33,892 nt of DNA, from the NCBI GenBank assembly GCA_902765625.1, contig CACXAO010000023.1, positions 1 to 33,892 of the forward strand, given 5' to 3'. A program made the translations under genes and the position numbers. The stretch comes from an uncultured Ruminococcus sp. (GTDB taxonomy: Bacteria > Bacillota > Clostridia > Oscillospirales > Acutalibacteraceae). The notes beneath the pieces are model-generated. The model saw only the letters and a program-made list of their open reading frames with translations, did no database searches and was not told the origin of the DNA. Shown one piece after another: positions 8,238-15,864 of the stretch (position 1 is its first letter; each line of letters begins with the position of its first letter).

Positions 8238-8594
8238 TTATTCCTTTTCCTTGAGTTCGCCCGTCTGCCTCAGAATGTCAGCGGCAAGCGCGCGAATGTC
8301 GTTGTTATTTGTGAGTTCCGAGATTTCCTGCGCCTTCTCTGCAATGACGTCCAAGCCGTTTTCAAGCTGCTGGAACCGGCTGAGCAGTCCGAGCTTTTGT
8401 TCAAACTCAAAGAGCTGCTGCTCGGCGCGCTTTATCCTGTCGCGGACGCCCTGCCGGGTGATGCCTGTTTCGGCGGCGACCTCGGCGAGGGAAAGGTCGT
8501 CGTTGTAGTAAAGCTGCGCCATTTGCTTTGCCGAGGGCTTCAAAAGCTCCCCGTAGAAGTCGAGCAAAAGCGAAACCTCAATGTTTTTTTCCAT
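8238..8594 (-). CDS. ylxM: YlxM family DNA-binding protein (SRP-associated)
   Basis: This small helix-turn-helix protein of the UPF0122/YlxM family is encoded directly ahead of ffh. Recognisable segments are [43 protein letters not shown] (about residues 10-52), a sigma-70 region 4-like HTH. In streptococci YlxM associates with the SRP and modulates it. Two in-frame ATGs exist at 8600 and 8594. The second lies eight bases from AAGGAG whereas the first is only two bases away, so I start at 8594 (118 aa). A consensus promoter lies 55-80 bp upstream. Confidence 0.93.
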   Translation of the reverse strand: MEKNIEVSLLLDFYGELLKPSAKQMAQLYYNDDLSLAEVAAETGITRQGVRDRIKRAEQQLFEFEQKLGLLSRFQQLENGLDVIAEKAQEISELTNNNDIRALAADILRQTGELKEKE

Positions 8595-8648
8595 TTTCAT
8601 AGCTCCTTGCTATGCGGTCTGTAAAGTGAATTTCTTCACACCTGTGCC

Positions 8649-8677
8649 ATTATAACGCATAACCGGCAGTTTGTCAA
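8649..8677 (-). promoter_or_regulatory. sigma-A promoter of ylxM-ffh-rpsP-khpA
   Basis: Read on the minus strand, TTGACA (complement of 8672-8677) and TATAAT (complement of 8649-8654) are both full consensus and separated by 17 bp. It is the strongest promoter in the window, fitting an operon with a ribosomal protein and SRP. Confidence 0.88.
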
Positions 8678-8712
8678 GCTTTTCGGGGCTTGCGCTTCTG
8701 AATTGAGTAAAC

Positions 8713-8741
8713 TTGAAATTTTTGCGAAAGATATATATAAT
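8713..8741 (+). promoter_or_regulatory. possible upstream promoter facing phoH
   Basis: TTGAAA at 8713-8718 and TATAAT at 8736-8741 have 17-bp spacing and point towards phoH about 300 bp away. Chance matches are likelier in AT-rich sequence, so support is moderate. If used, it would make a long leader or a small RNA. Confidence 0.5.
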
Positions 8742-8974
8742 CAAAAATATTTTTTATAACTATTATCTAAAAAAGAACGGGATTTTGGCTTTCAAAATAA
8801 TACTATGTTGCGTGACGGGTCGGAAATCACAAATATTTACGCCGCAAATTACCCAAATAAAACATAAAACCTCCAAAAACGGGGGTCAAAAAAATCACAT
8901 CTTTGTATATTATTTATGAAGTTTTTAAAATTGTTTAAAAAACCTGATTTTTACAAGCTATTCCTGAAAAATTG
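8742..8974. other. AT-rich gap upstream of phoH, no gene seen
   Basis: The open frame at 8713-8919 encodes a Lys/Ile/Tyr-rich string without a ribosome binding site and overlaps the promoter-like sequence, so I do not call it. A short stem ACCTCC-AAAAAC-GGGGGT near 8870-8887, with T-rich sequence on the minus side, is the only structure noted. Confidence 0.4.
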
Positions 8975-8983
8975 TGTTATAAT
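8975..8983 (+). promoter_or_regulatory. extended -10 promoter of phoH
   Basis: TGTTATAAT (8975-8983) has the TGN extension in front of a perfect TATAAT. There is no good -35 at 17 bp. It lies about 40 bp upstream of the probable phoH translation start. Confidence 0.55.
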
Positions 8984-9047
8984 TCTATTATAAAATCAGC
9001 AAAATTGGGAGCTGTGTCCTACGGAACAAATAATCAGTATCGACAGA

Positions 9048-9977
9048 ATGGAAAACGCCGTCGCGCTGTTCGGCAGCTTTGACGAGAATATCAAGCTTAT
9101 CGAGCGCGAGTTCGGCGTAAAGATCACCTGCCGCGGAAGCGAGCTTAAAATCGAGGGCGACGTTGAGAACGCCGCACGCGCGCGCACGGTGATCGAGAGC
9201 CTGCTGCAATTTTTGAGCCGCGGCGAGGCGCTCTCGGAGCAGAATATCCGCTACTGCATTTCGCTTGTGCGCGAGGGCAGCGAGGAGAAGATTGAGGAGC
9301 TTGCGGGCGACTGCATCTGCATAACCTCAAAGGGCAAGCCGATAAAGCCGAAAACCATCGGTCAGAAGCGCTACTGCAGCATGATCGCGAAGAACACCAT
9401 CACGGTGGGCGTCGGACCCGCGGGTACCGGCAAAACCTACCTCGCGGTGGCAATGGCTGTAACGGCTTTCAGAGGCAAGCAGGTCAACCGCATCATCCTT
9501 ACGCGCCCCGCGGTAGAAGCAGGCGAAAAGCTCGGTTTTTTGCCGGGCGATCTGCAGAGCAAGGTAGACCCCTACCTCCGTCCGCTCTACGACGCGCTTT
9601 TTGACATGCTCGGTGCCGAGACATACCAAAAGTATGTTGAACGCGGAAATATCGAGGTCGCGCCGCTGGCGTATATGCGCGGCAGAACGCTCGACGACAG
9701 CTTTATCATTCTCGACGAGGCTCAGAACACGACCCGTGAGCAGATGAAGATGTTTCTGACGCGTCTCGGCTTCAATTCCAAGATGGTCATCACCGGCGAC
9801 ATAACCCAGATCGACCTTCCTAACGGCGCAAAGAGCGGCTTGAAGGACTGCATGAAAATTCTGCGCAATATTGAAGGCATAGGACAGTGCGCCTTTGACG
9901 AAAAGGACGTTGTTCGCCATAAGCTGGTTCAGGACATTATCAAGGCATATGCAAAATTCGAAAACGGCAGACAATAG
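9048..9977 (+). CDS. phoH: PhoH-like ATPase (PhoH/PhoL family)
   Basis: This protein is a P-loop ATPase of the PhoH/YbeZ family, which pairs with YbeY in RNA and ribosome metabolism. Visible motifs are an N-terminal KH-like region (FDENIKLIEREFGVKITCRG), Walker A GPAGTGKTYLAVA near residue 123, Walker B FIILDEAQNT, and MVITGDITQIDLP. The first ATG in frame is 9048, but it has no ribosome binding site. The frame stays open upstream, and the codons from about 9021 (TEQIISIDRMENAVALFG) align with the start of known family members (for example B. subtilis, which begins MPEKLVTLNI). GGGAG at 9007-9011 would suit a start at the ACG of 9021. The true start is therefore probably upstream and non-canonical. 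ybeY follows after 32 bp. Confidence 0.93.
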   Translation: MENAVALFGSFDENIKLIEREFGVKITCRGSELKIEGDVENAARARTVIESLLQFLSRGEALSEQNIRYCISLVREGSEEKIEELAGDCICITSKGKPIKPKTIGQKRYCSMIAKNTITVGVGPAGTGKTYLAVAMAVTAFRGKQVNRIILTRPAVEAGEKLGFLPGDLQSKVDPYLRPLYDALFDMLGAETYQKYVERGNIEVAPLAYMRGRTLDDSFIILDEAQNTTREQMKMFLTRLGFNSKMVITGDITQIDLPNGAKSGLKDCMKILRNIEGIGQCAFDEKDVVRHKLVQDIIKAYAKFENGRQ

Positions 9978-10009
9978 AAATTTTAATTATATTCAGAAAG
10001 GGTGAAATA

Positions 10010-10507
10010 ATGGCAGACAAAATCAAAGTAGTAATCACAAACAAGCAAAAAGCGGTTAAGATCCCAACGGGTATTCGTATGCTCGTCCGCCGCTGCTGCA
10101 ACGCAGTGCTCAAGCTCGAGAACTTTGAAGGTCCTGCAGAAATCAGCGTCACCTTCACGGACAACGCCGGAATACGCGAGCTCAACAAGCAGTACCGCGA
10201 CAAGGATATCGACACCGACGTACTGTCCTTCCCGATGGGAGAAAACGGCGTGTACGATATCGACATGGAAACAGGCGCAAAAATCCTCGGCGACGTAGTC
10301 ATTTCCATGGAAAAGGCGAGAGATCAGGCGGAGCGCTTCGGCCACTCCTTCCAGCGCGAGGTAGGCTATCTCACCGCTCACAGCGTGCTTCACCTGCTCG
10401 GCTACGACCACGTTGACAACCTCGAAAAGGTAAGAATGCGCGAAAAGGAAGAGCTTGTTATGGAGCAGCTCGGACTTCCCGCTTCCTCAAGCTATATTCT
10501 CAACTGA
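10010..10507 (+). CDS. ybeY: endoribonuclease YbeY
   Basis: YbeY is a zinc-dependent endoribonuclease needed for 16S rRNA 3' end maturation and ribosome quality control. The 165-aa sequence holds the metal-binding motif HSVLHLLGYDH, with His124, His128 and His134 as ligands (the usual HGXLHLXGYDH carries Gly where this has Ser), and the upstream segments IRELNKQYRDKDIDTDVLSF and LGDVVISME. AAAGGGTG precedes the ATG. It sits between phoH and dgkA, the standard order in Firmicutes, and its stop codon overlaps the dgkA start by one base, indicating coupled translation. Confidence 0.97.
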   Translation: MADKIKVVITNKQKAVKIPTGIRMLVRRCCNAVLKLENFEGPAEISVTFTDNAGIRELNKQYRDKDIDTDVLSFPMGENGVYDIDMETGAKILGDVVISMEKARDQAERFGHSFQREVGYLTAHSVLHLLGYDHVDNLEKVRMREKEELVMEQLGLPASSSYILN

Positions 10508-10998
10508 TGAAAAAACAGCTTCTCAGTTTCTTTTACGCGTTCCGCGGAATTTGGGACGCGGTCTGCACGGAGGCTCATCTGCGGTTTCATCTGACGGCGG
10601 CGTTTTACGTGCTGCTGCTGTCTCCGTTTTTTGAGCTTGGCGCGGCGCAGTACGGCGTGCTGATACTGCTTATCGCGGCGGTCATCGCGGCGGAGCTTTT
10701 CAATACCGCGATAGAAAACGTGTGCGACCTTGTCACAAAGGAGAGAAGCTATTATGTCCGTCTCGCCAAGGATATCTCCGCGGCGGCGGTTCTCGTGCTC
10801 TCGATCGCGGCAATAGCCGTTGCGGTCGTGTTCTTCTGGAACGCGGCGGCGTTCGCGGCGATGTTCGGCTTTTTCGCGGCAAATCCGCTTTTGGCGGCGC
10901 TGCTGCTGTTGTCGGCGGTATTCGCAGTGATTTTTGTCGTGACGGGACCGGGAAAAATAAGGGAAAGAATTTCTAAAAACCGCAAACCAAAGGGCTAA
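10507..10998 (+). CDS. dgkA: undecaprenol/diacylglycerol kinase family protein
   Basis: This is a small integral membrane kinase of the DgkA family. In Gram-positives it phosphorylates undecaprenol to recycle the lipid carrier for cell wall synthesis. Signature segments are FYAFRGIWDAVCTEAHLRFHL near the N-terminus and AAELFNTAIENVCDLV (about residues 62-77), followed by VRLAKDISAAAVL. At 163 aa it is longer than the ~120-140 aa usual for the family. The extra C-terminal part adds at least one hydrophobic helix (LLAALLLLSAVFAVIFVV) and a basic tail. The ATG overlaps the ybeY stop. Its stop codon lies inside the stem of the terminator that follows. Confidence 0.92.
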   Translation: MKKQLLSFFYAFRGIWDAVCTEAHLRFHLTAAFYVLLLSPFFELGAAQYGVLILLIAAVIAAELFNTAIENVCDLVTKERSYYVRLAKDISAAAVLVLSIAAIAVAVVFFWNAAAFAAMFGFFAANPLLAALLLLSAVFAVIFVVTGPGKIRERISKNRKPKG

Positions 10999-11018
10999 AC
11001 TTCGCGTTAGCCCTTTTC
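10989..11018 (+). terminator. terminator after dgkA
   Basis: AAAGGGCTAA (10989-10998) pairs with TTAGCCCTTT (11007-11016) around an 8-nt loop, followed by TTCTT. The dgkA stop codon forms part of the stem. It separates phoH-ybeY-dgkA from era. Confidence 0.82.
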
Positions 11019-11084
11019 TTGCGCCGATTTTTGTGGTATACTAAATTAATAACGCACAAATAATAACTAAAACGAGGTGTTCAT

Positions 11085-11999
11085 ATGCAATACAATACAA
11101 GCGACAAAAGCGCGTTCATCGCGATCGTCGGCAAGCCGAACGTAGGCAAAAGCTCGATTCTCAACCGCCTGCTCGGACAAAAAATCGCGATCGTCTCCTC
11201 AAAGCCGCAGACTACGCGTAACCGCATAACAGGCGTGCTGACCGACGGCGAGTACCAGATCGTGTTTTTTGACACGCCCGGAATGCACAAGCCAAAGAAC
11301 ACCCTCGGCAAATATATGGTTCGCTCGGTGAACGAGAGCGTAGGCGGCGTAGACTGCTGCATGCTCGTTGTCGAAGCCGGAAAGGAACCTACCCCGGCGG
11401 ATCTGTCGCTGATCGAAAAGTTCAAGTCGATCGGCATGCCGGCGATCCTCGCGATAAACAAAATCGATATGCTCAAAGAAAAGGACGAGCTGATGAAGCA
11501 GATACTCGCGTATTCGCAGCTCTTCGACTTCGAGGCGGTGGTGCCCGTCAGCGCCCAGGACGGCAGCGGCATGGACGAGCTGCTCGACGAGCTTAAAAAG
11601 CAGGCGTCCGAGGGCGGTCATTTCTTTGACGACGACACCCTCACCGACCAGCCCGAACGCGTTATTGCCGCCGAGCTTATCCGCGAGAAGATACTCCGTC
11701 TATGCGACAAGGAGATACCCCACGGAACCGCCGTTCTGATCGAAAAGATGAAAACGCGCGACAACGGCATTCTCGACATCGACGCGACCATCTACTGCGA
11801 GCGCGAAACCCACAAGCGCATCATCATCGGCAAAAACGGCGCGATGCTCAAAAAGATCAGCACCTACGCCCGTCAGGATATCGAGAGATTCTTCGACTGC
11901 AAGGTATTTTTGCAGACGTGGATAAAGGTCAAGGAGGACTGGAGAAACCGCGCTCAGCTCGTTCAGAACTTCGGCTACGACGAGCGCAATTTTGACTGA
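11085..11999 (+). CDS. era: GTPase Era
   Basis: Era is an essential GTPase that binds the 3' end of 16S rRNA and acts in 30S assembly. The 304-aa protein shows G1 GKPNVGKSSILNRLLGQK, switch/G2 around PQTTRNRITG, G3 FFDTPGMH and G4 NKIDML, and a C-terminal KH domain with GKNGAMLKKISTYARQDIE. It is preceded by GAGGTG nine bases before the ATG. A weak promoter may lie at 11015-11042 (TATACT as -10). It follows dgkA as in many Firmicutes, but a terminator separates them. A yqzL-like gene and recO come next. Confidence 0.98.
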   Translation: MQYNTSDKSAFIAIVGKPNVGKSSILNRLLGQKIAIVSSKPQTTRNRITGVLTDGEYQIVFFDTPGMHKPKNTLGKYMVRSVNESVGGVDCCMLVVEAGKEPTPADLSLIEKFKSIGMPAILAINKIDMLKEKDELMKQILAYSQLFDFEAVVPVSAQDGSGMDELLDELKKQASEGGHFFDDDTLTDQPERVIAAELIREKILRLCDKEIPHGTAVLIEKMKTRDNGILDIDATIYCERETHKRIIIGKNGAMLKKISTYARQDIERFFDCKVFLQTWIKVKEDWRNRAQLVQNFGYDERNFD

Positions 12000-12093
12000 T
12001 AGAACCTGAGCAAAAATTGTTAATATCTGCATTAAAATTTTACCAGCCATAAACCGCCGCTTTCGTGCGACACTAACCAATGGAGGTGTTGTT

Positions 12094-12267
12094 ATGGAAG
12101 AATGGTATATGTGGCAGGTGTTCTTTACCACCGGCAGCGTGCTCGATTACATCCGCTACAAAAGTATTCAAAACGCCGCAGATACGGGCGCAGACACGGT
12201 TGTCAGGGAGATAAGCGATGAAATTCCGGACGGACGGACTGATTATCAGAGAACAGAATATCGGTGA
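12094..12267 (+). CDS. yqzL: small YqzL-like protein
   Basis: This 57-aa frame starts at an ATG with a strong site (GGAGG) nine bases upstream, between era and recO, exactly where B. subtilis has yqzL. The N-terminal half, MEEWYMWQVFFTTGSVLDYI, fits the YqzL pattern of a Trp followed by F-x-x-TGS/N and D/A-Y, then a Tyr-Lys. The function of the family is not known to me. The last 50 bases overlap the recO start in another frame, longer than usual, so the C-terminal part may be poorly constrained. The recO ribosome binding site lies inside this gene, so translation of the two is likely coupled. Confidence 0.75.
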   Translation: MEEWYMWQVFFTTGSVLDYIRYKSIQNAADTGADTVVREISDEIPDGRTDYQRTEYR

Positions 12268-12961
12268 AAACGACAGGCTCGTCTGGGTGCTTACGCGCAC
12301 GCACGGCGTAATCAAGGCGTTTGCGCGCGGCGCGAAGAAGCTGACCAACTCAAAATGCTCGGCAACCTCGTTGCTTGCCTACTCCCGGCTCACGTTCTAC
12401 AAGGGTCGGGAGCACTACATAATCGGCGACGCCCAGTCGCTCAGGATTTTCTCGAAGCTCCGCAGCAACGTGCAGAAGATGTGCCTTGCGCAGTATTTCT
12501 GCGAGCTTGCGCGTCACGTCTGCCCGAGAGAACAGTCCGCCGAGCAGTTTTTGCGGCTGTTCCTCAACTCGATTTATCTTCTCTCGGAGGACAAGCGCGG
12601 CGAGAAGCTGGTTAAGCCGTGCTTTGAAATGCGGTTTGTGTGCATGGCAGGCTACACGCCCGATTTGCTCATGTGCCGCCGCTGCGGAACGTATTCCGCG
12701 AAAAATATGTATTTCCTTCCGCGCGAGGGCAGGCTTGAGTGCTGCGGCTGCCGCAATAATCCGAACGGAGCCGTGCTGCTCAACGAGGCGGCGCTCACCG
12801 CGCTCAGGCACACGGTCTACGCCGAGGACTCAAAGCTCTTTTCGTTCGCGCTTTCGGACGAGAGCCTTGATATGCTCAACCACGCAACCGAGATGTACCT
12901 GCGCTGCCAGCTCGAAAGGGATTTTCAGACGCTGAATTTTTATAAAACGATTTCATCATAA
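12218..12961 (+). CDS. recO: DNA repair protein RecO
   Basis: RecO loads RecA onto SSB-covered single-stranded DNA together with RecR, in gap repair. The 247-aa sequence has an N-terminal OB-fold (DGLIIREQNIGENDRLVWVLTR, then GVIKAFARGAKKLTNSK) and a helical C-terminal domain. A four-Cys zinc site (CRRCG ... CCGC) lies near residues 150-175. GGGAG stands six to nine bases before the ATG, inside the yqzL-like gene. mutS2 follows after ten bases, so era-yqzL-recO-mutS2 may be one transcript. Confidence 0.95.
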   Translation: MKFRTDGLIIREQNIGENDRLVWVLTRTHGVIKAFARGAKKLTNSKCSATSLLAYSRLTFYKGREHYIIGDAQSLRIFSKLRSNVQKMCLAQYFCELARHVCPREQSAEQFLRLFLNSIYLLSEDKRGEKLVKPCFEMRFVCMAGYTPDLLMCRRCGTYSAKNMYFLPREGRLECCGCRNNPNGAVLLNEAALTALRHTVYAEDSKLFSFALSDESLDMLNHATEMYLRCQLERDFQTLNFYKTISS

Positions 12962-12970
12962 GGTAAGACT

Positions 12971-15334
12971 ATGAACCGAAACTACAGAACACTTGAACTT
13001 GATAAAATACTCGAAAAGCTCGCCGCCATGACGACCCTCGAGGACGCTAAGGAAGCGGCGCTGAAGCTCGAACCGCAGTTTGACCTCAAGCGCGTTGAGC
13101 TGCTTTTGAAGCAGACCGACGACGCGGTAGCACTCAGCGGCAGGTTCGGCGCGCCCTCGTTCGGAGGAGCCGTAAACTGCGGCGGCAGTCTGCGCCGCGC
13201 TGAGGCAGGCGGCTGCCTTACTACGGGCGAGCTGCTCGCCGTCGCGCGGACAATGCACGTTATCCGCACCGTCAAGGAGTGGCACAGCCGCTGCGCCTCG
13301 GTCGAGACCGCGCTCGACGGCTATTTCAGCGGACTTATCTCAAACAAATACCTCGAGGAGCGCATAACCACGGCGATAATCAGCGAGGACGAGATTTCCG
13401 ACAAGGCGAGCCCGGCGCTCTCGGATATCCGCCGCAAGATCCGCACTGCGTCCTCAAAGGCGCGCGAGACCCTCGACAAAATCATTCACAGCTCAAAATA
13501 CATCAAATATCTTCAGGACGCCATCGTCACCCAGCGCGACGGAAGATATGTTGTTCCCGTCAAGGCTGAGTGCCGCAACAACGTGCCGGGTCTGGTGCAC
13601 GACACCTCCGCGTCGGGTCAGACCGTGTTCATCGAGCCGATGGGCGTGGTTCAGGCGAACAACGACATCAAGGTGCTTCACGGCAAGGAGGAAGAGGAGA
13701 TCGAGCGTATTCTCTTTGACCTCAGCGCGAACGCCGGAGAGTTTGCCGACAGCGTTATCCGCAGCTACAAAAACCTCACGGAGCTGAACTTCATCTTCGC
13801 AAAGGCTGATCTGGCGTATTCGATGCGCGCCAGCCGTCCCGTCATGAACGACCGCGGCGAGGTACATATCCGTCAGGCACGCCATCCGCTTATCCCCAAG
13901 GACAGGGTGGTTCCCGTGGATATCACCCTCGGCAAGAGCTTCGACACCCTCGTCATCACCGGCCCCAACACAGGCGGCAAGACCGTTACGCTCAAGACCC
14001 TCGGACTGTTCACGCTGATGGCTATGTGCGGTCTGCTCGTTCCGTGCGCGGACAACAGCGAGCTGAGCGTTTTCCGCAGGGTGCTTGTCGATATCGGCGA
14101 CGAGCAGAGCATCGAGCAGAGCCTTTCGACCTTCTCGGCACACATGACGAATATCATTCAGATATTAAAGCTCGCGAACGCAGGCTCTCTCTGCCTGATT
14201 GACGAGCTCGGCGCCGGCACGGACCCTGTTGAGGGCGCGGCGCTTGCTACGGCGATTCTTGAGCGGCTGCGCGAAAAGCACGCAAAGATAGCCTCAACGA
14301 CCCACTACGCGGAGCTGAAGGAATTTGCCCTGCGCACGGAGGGAGTCGAAAACGGCTGCTGCGAGTTCGACGTAGCTACATTGCAGCCAACCTACCGCCT
14401 GCTCATCGGCGTTCCCGGCAAGAGCAACGCCTTCGCGATTTCGCGCAGGCTCGGCATGGACGCTTCGATAGTTGACCGCGCAAAGGAGCTTGTTTCAACC
14501 GAGAGCCGTCAGTTTGAGGACGTTGTCGGAAAGCTCGAGCAGCAGCGGCAGAGCCTTGAAAAGCAGGTTGAAAACGCCAACCGCCTGACCGCCAAGGCGA
14601 ACACCGAGAAGCAGCGAGCCGAAAACGAAGCGCGGCGCGCGCGAGAGGACGCCGAACGCGAGATCGAACGCGCAAAGCAGGAGGCTCAGCGCATAGTATC
14701 GCGCACAAGGGCGCAGGCTGACGCGCTTATCGAGGAGCTTGAAAAGGCAAGGCGCGAAAAGGAGATGACCGCCGAGCAGCGCACAAAGCTGCGGCAGGAC
14801 ATCAACCGCATGGAAGCTCACGCAGACCCCGTAAAGCTCAAAAACACACCCGACGAGGAATATGTTCTTCCGCGTCCGCTCAAGGTGGGCGACGAGGTGC
14901 TCATTTACGATATAGACAAAAACGCCACGGTGCTCGCGCCGCCGAACAAGGACGGTCTGGTGCTCGTTCAGGCGGGAATCATCAAGACGCGCGTCGACAT
15001 CAAGAACCTCCGCCTGCTCAAATCGCAGATAAAGCCGAAGGCAGACCGCTTCTCGTCAACGCGGAGAGTGCCGAGCCGCATAGACGTGCGCCCCGAAACG
15101 GAAATCGACGTTCGCGGCGAAACCGGCTTTGACGCGGTAAATATCGTCGACAAGGCGATCGACAACGCCATGCTTTCGGGCGTGGGCAAGCTGACGATAA
15201 TCCACGGCAAGGGCACGGGAGTGCTGCGCCGCGAGATAAATAAGTATTTACGCACCAACAAGCACGTCAAATCCCACCGCCTCGGCACCTTCGGAGAGGG
15301 CGAGGACGGCGTGACGATCGTTGAACTGAAATAA
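12971..15334 (+). CDS. mutS2: endonuclease MutS2
   Basis: MutS2 is a MutS-like ATPase without the mismatch recognition domain. It suppresses homologous recombination and, in B. subtilis, rescues collided ribosomes. The 787-aa length is normal. In order: the core/lever region; the ATPase domain with Walker A GPNTGGKTVTLK near residue 331 and Walker B LCLIDELGAGTDP; STTHYAELK; a long Arg/Glu/Ala coiled coil (about residues 515-620); a KOW-like segment (LKVGDEVLIYDI); and the C-terminal Smr nuclease domain from about residue 712 (IDVRGETGFDAV, then IIHGKGTGVLRREI). AAGGT precedes the ATG. rimM follows after 14 bases. Confidence 0.97.
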   Translation: MNRNYRTLELDKILEKLAAMTTLEDAKEAALKLEPQFDLKRVELLLKQTDDAVALSGRFGAPSFGGAVNCGGSLRRAEAGGCLTTGELLAVARTMHVIRTVKEWHSRCASVETALDGYFSGLISNKYLEERITTAIISEDEISDKASPALSDIRRKIRTASSKARETLDKIIHSSKYIKYLQDAIVTQRDGRYVVPVKAECRNNVPGLVHDTSASGQTVFIEPMGVVQANNDIKVLHGKEEEEIERILFDLSANAGEFADSVIRSYKNLTELNFIFAKADLAYSMRASRPVMNDRGEVHIRQARHPLIPKDRVVPVDITLGKSFDTLVITGPNTGGKTVTLKTLGLFTLMAMCGLLVPCADNSELSVFRRVLVDIGDEQSIEQSLSTFSAHMTNIIQILKLANAGSLCLIDELGAGTDPVEGAALATAILERLREKHAKIASTTHYAELKEFALRTEGVENGCCEFDVATLQPTYRLLIGVPGKSNAFAISRRLGMDASIVDRAKELVSTESRQFEDVVGKLEQQRQSLEKQVENANRLTAKANTEKQRAENEARRAREDAEREIERAKQEAQRIVSRTRAQADALIEELEKARREKEMTAEQRTKLRQDINRMEAHADPVKLKNTPDEEYVLPRPLKVGDEVLIYDIDKNATVLAPPNKDGLVLVQAGIIKTRVDIKNLRLLKSQIKPKADRFSSTRRVPSRIDVRPETEIDVRGETGFDAVNIVDKAIDNAMLSGVGKLTIIHGKGTGVLRREINKYLRTNKHVKSHRLGTFGEGEDGVTIVELK

Positions 15335-15348
15335 AACGGAGTTAATAT

Positions 15349-15864
15349 ATGAAAAAACAATTTTTGGAAACAGGCAAAATCGTGGGAACGCACGGAATAA
15401 AGGGCGAGGTGCGCATTGAACCGTGGTGCGATTCGCCGGAGTTCCTCTGCGCCTTCAAAAAGCTCTACCTTGACCCGAACGGCGCGGCCGCCATTGAGGT
15501 CAAGAGCCGTCCGCATAAGAATATCACGCTTGCGAAAATCAAGGGCGTCGAAACTATTGACGAAGCCGAGCGTCTGCGCGGCAAAACGGTGTATATCAAC
15601 CGCGACGATATAAATCTCGGCGAGGGCGTTCACTTTGTTCAGGACCTGCTCGGTCTTGAGATACGCGACGCCGACAGCGGCAGGGTCTACGGCACCCTCA
15701 CCGAAGTGCTGCGCACCGGCGCAAACGACGTTTACGAGATCACCGCAGACGACGGCAAAAAATACCTTGCGCCCGTTATCGACGAGGTCGTAATAGAAAT
15801 AAACACCGACGGCGGCTATGTTCTGCTGCGCCCGATGAAAGGAATTTTTGACGATGAGGATTGA
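15349..15864 (+). CDS. rimM: ribosome maturation factor RimM
   Basis: RimM binds ribosomal protein S19 and helps mature the head of the 30S subunit. The 171-aa sequence has the N-terminal RimM barrel (GKIVGTHGIKGEVRIEPWCD) and the C-terminal PRC barrel (LLGLEIRDADSGRVYGTLTE, then APVIDEVVIEINTDGG). CGGAG lies about ten bases before the ATG. Its last 11 bases overlap the trmD start. In many bacteria these two genes follow rpsP. Here they sit behind mutS2 instead. Confidence 0.97.
   Translation: MKKQFLETGKIVGTHGIKGEVRIEPWCDSPEFLCAFKKLYLDPNGAAAIEVKSRPHKNITLAKIKGVETIDEAERLRGKTVYINRDDINLGEGVHFVQDLLGLEIRDADSGRVYGTLTEVLRTGANDVYEITADDGKKYLAPVIDEVVIEINTDGGYVLLRPMKGIFDDED

Noticed and set aside
8713-8919. 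68-codon plus-strand open frame
   Set aside because: It overlaps a promoter-like site, is Lys/Ile/Tyr-rich as expected from AT-rich DNA, and has no ribosome binding site.
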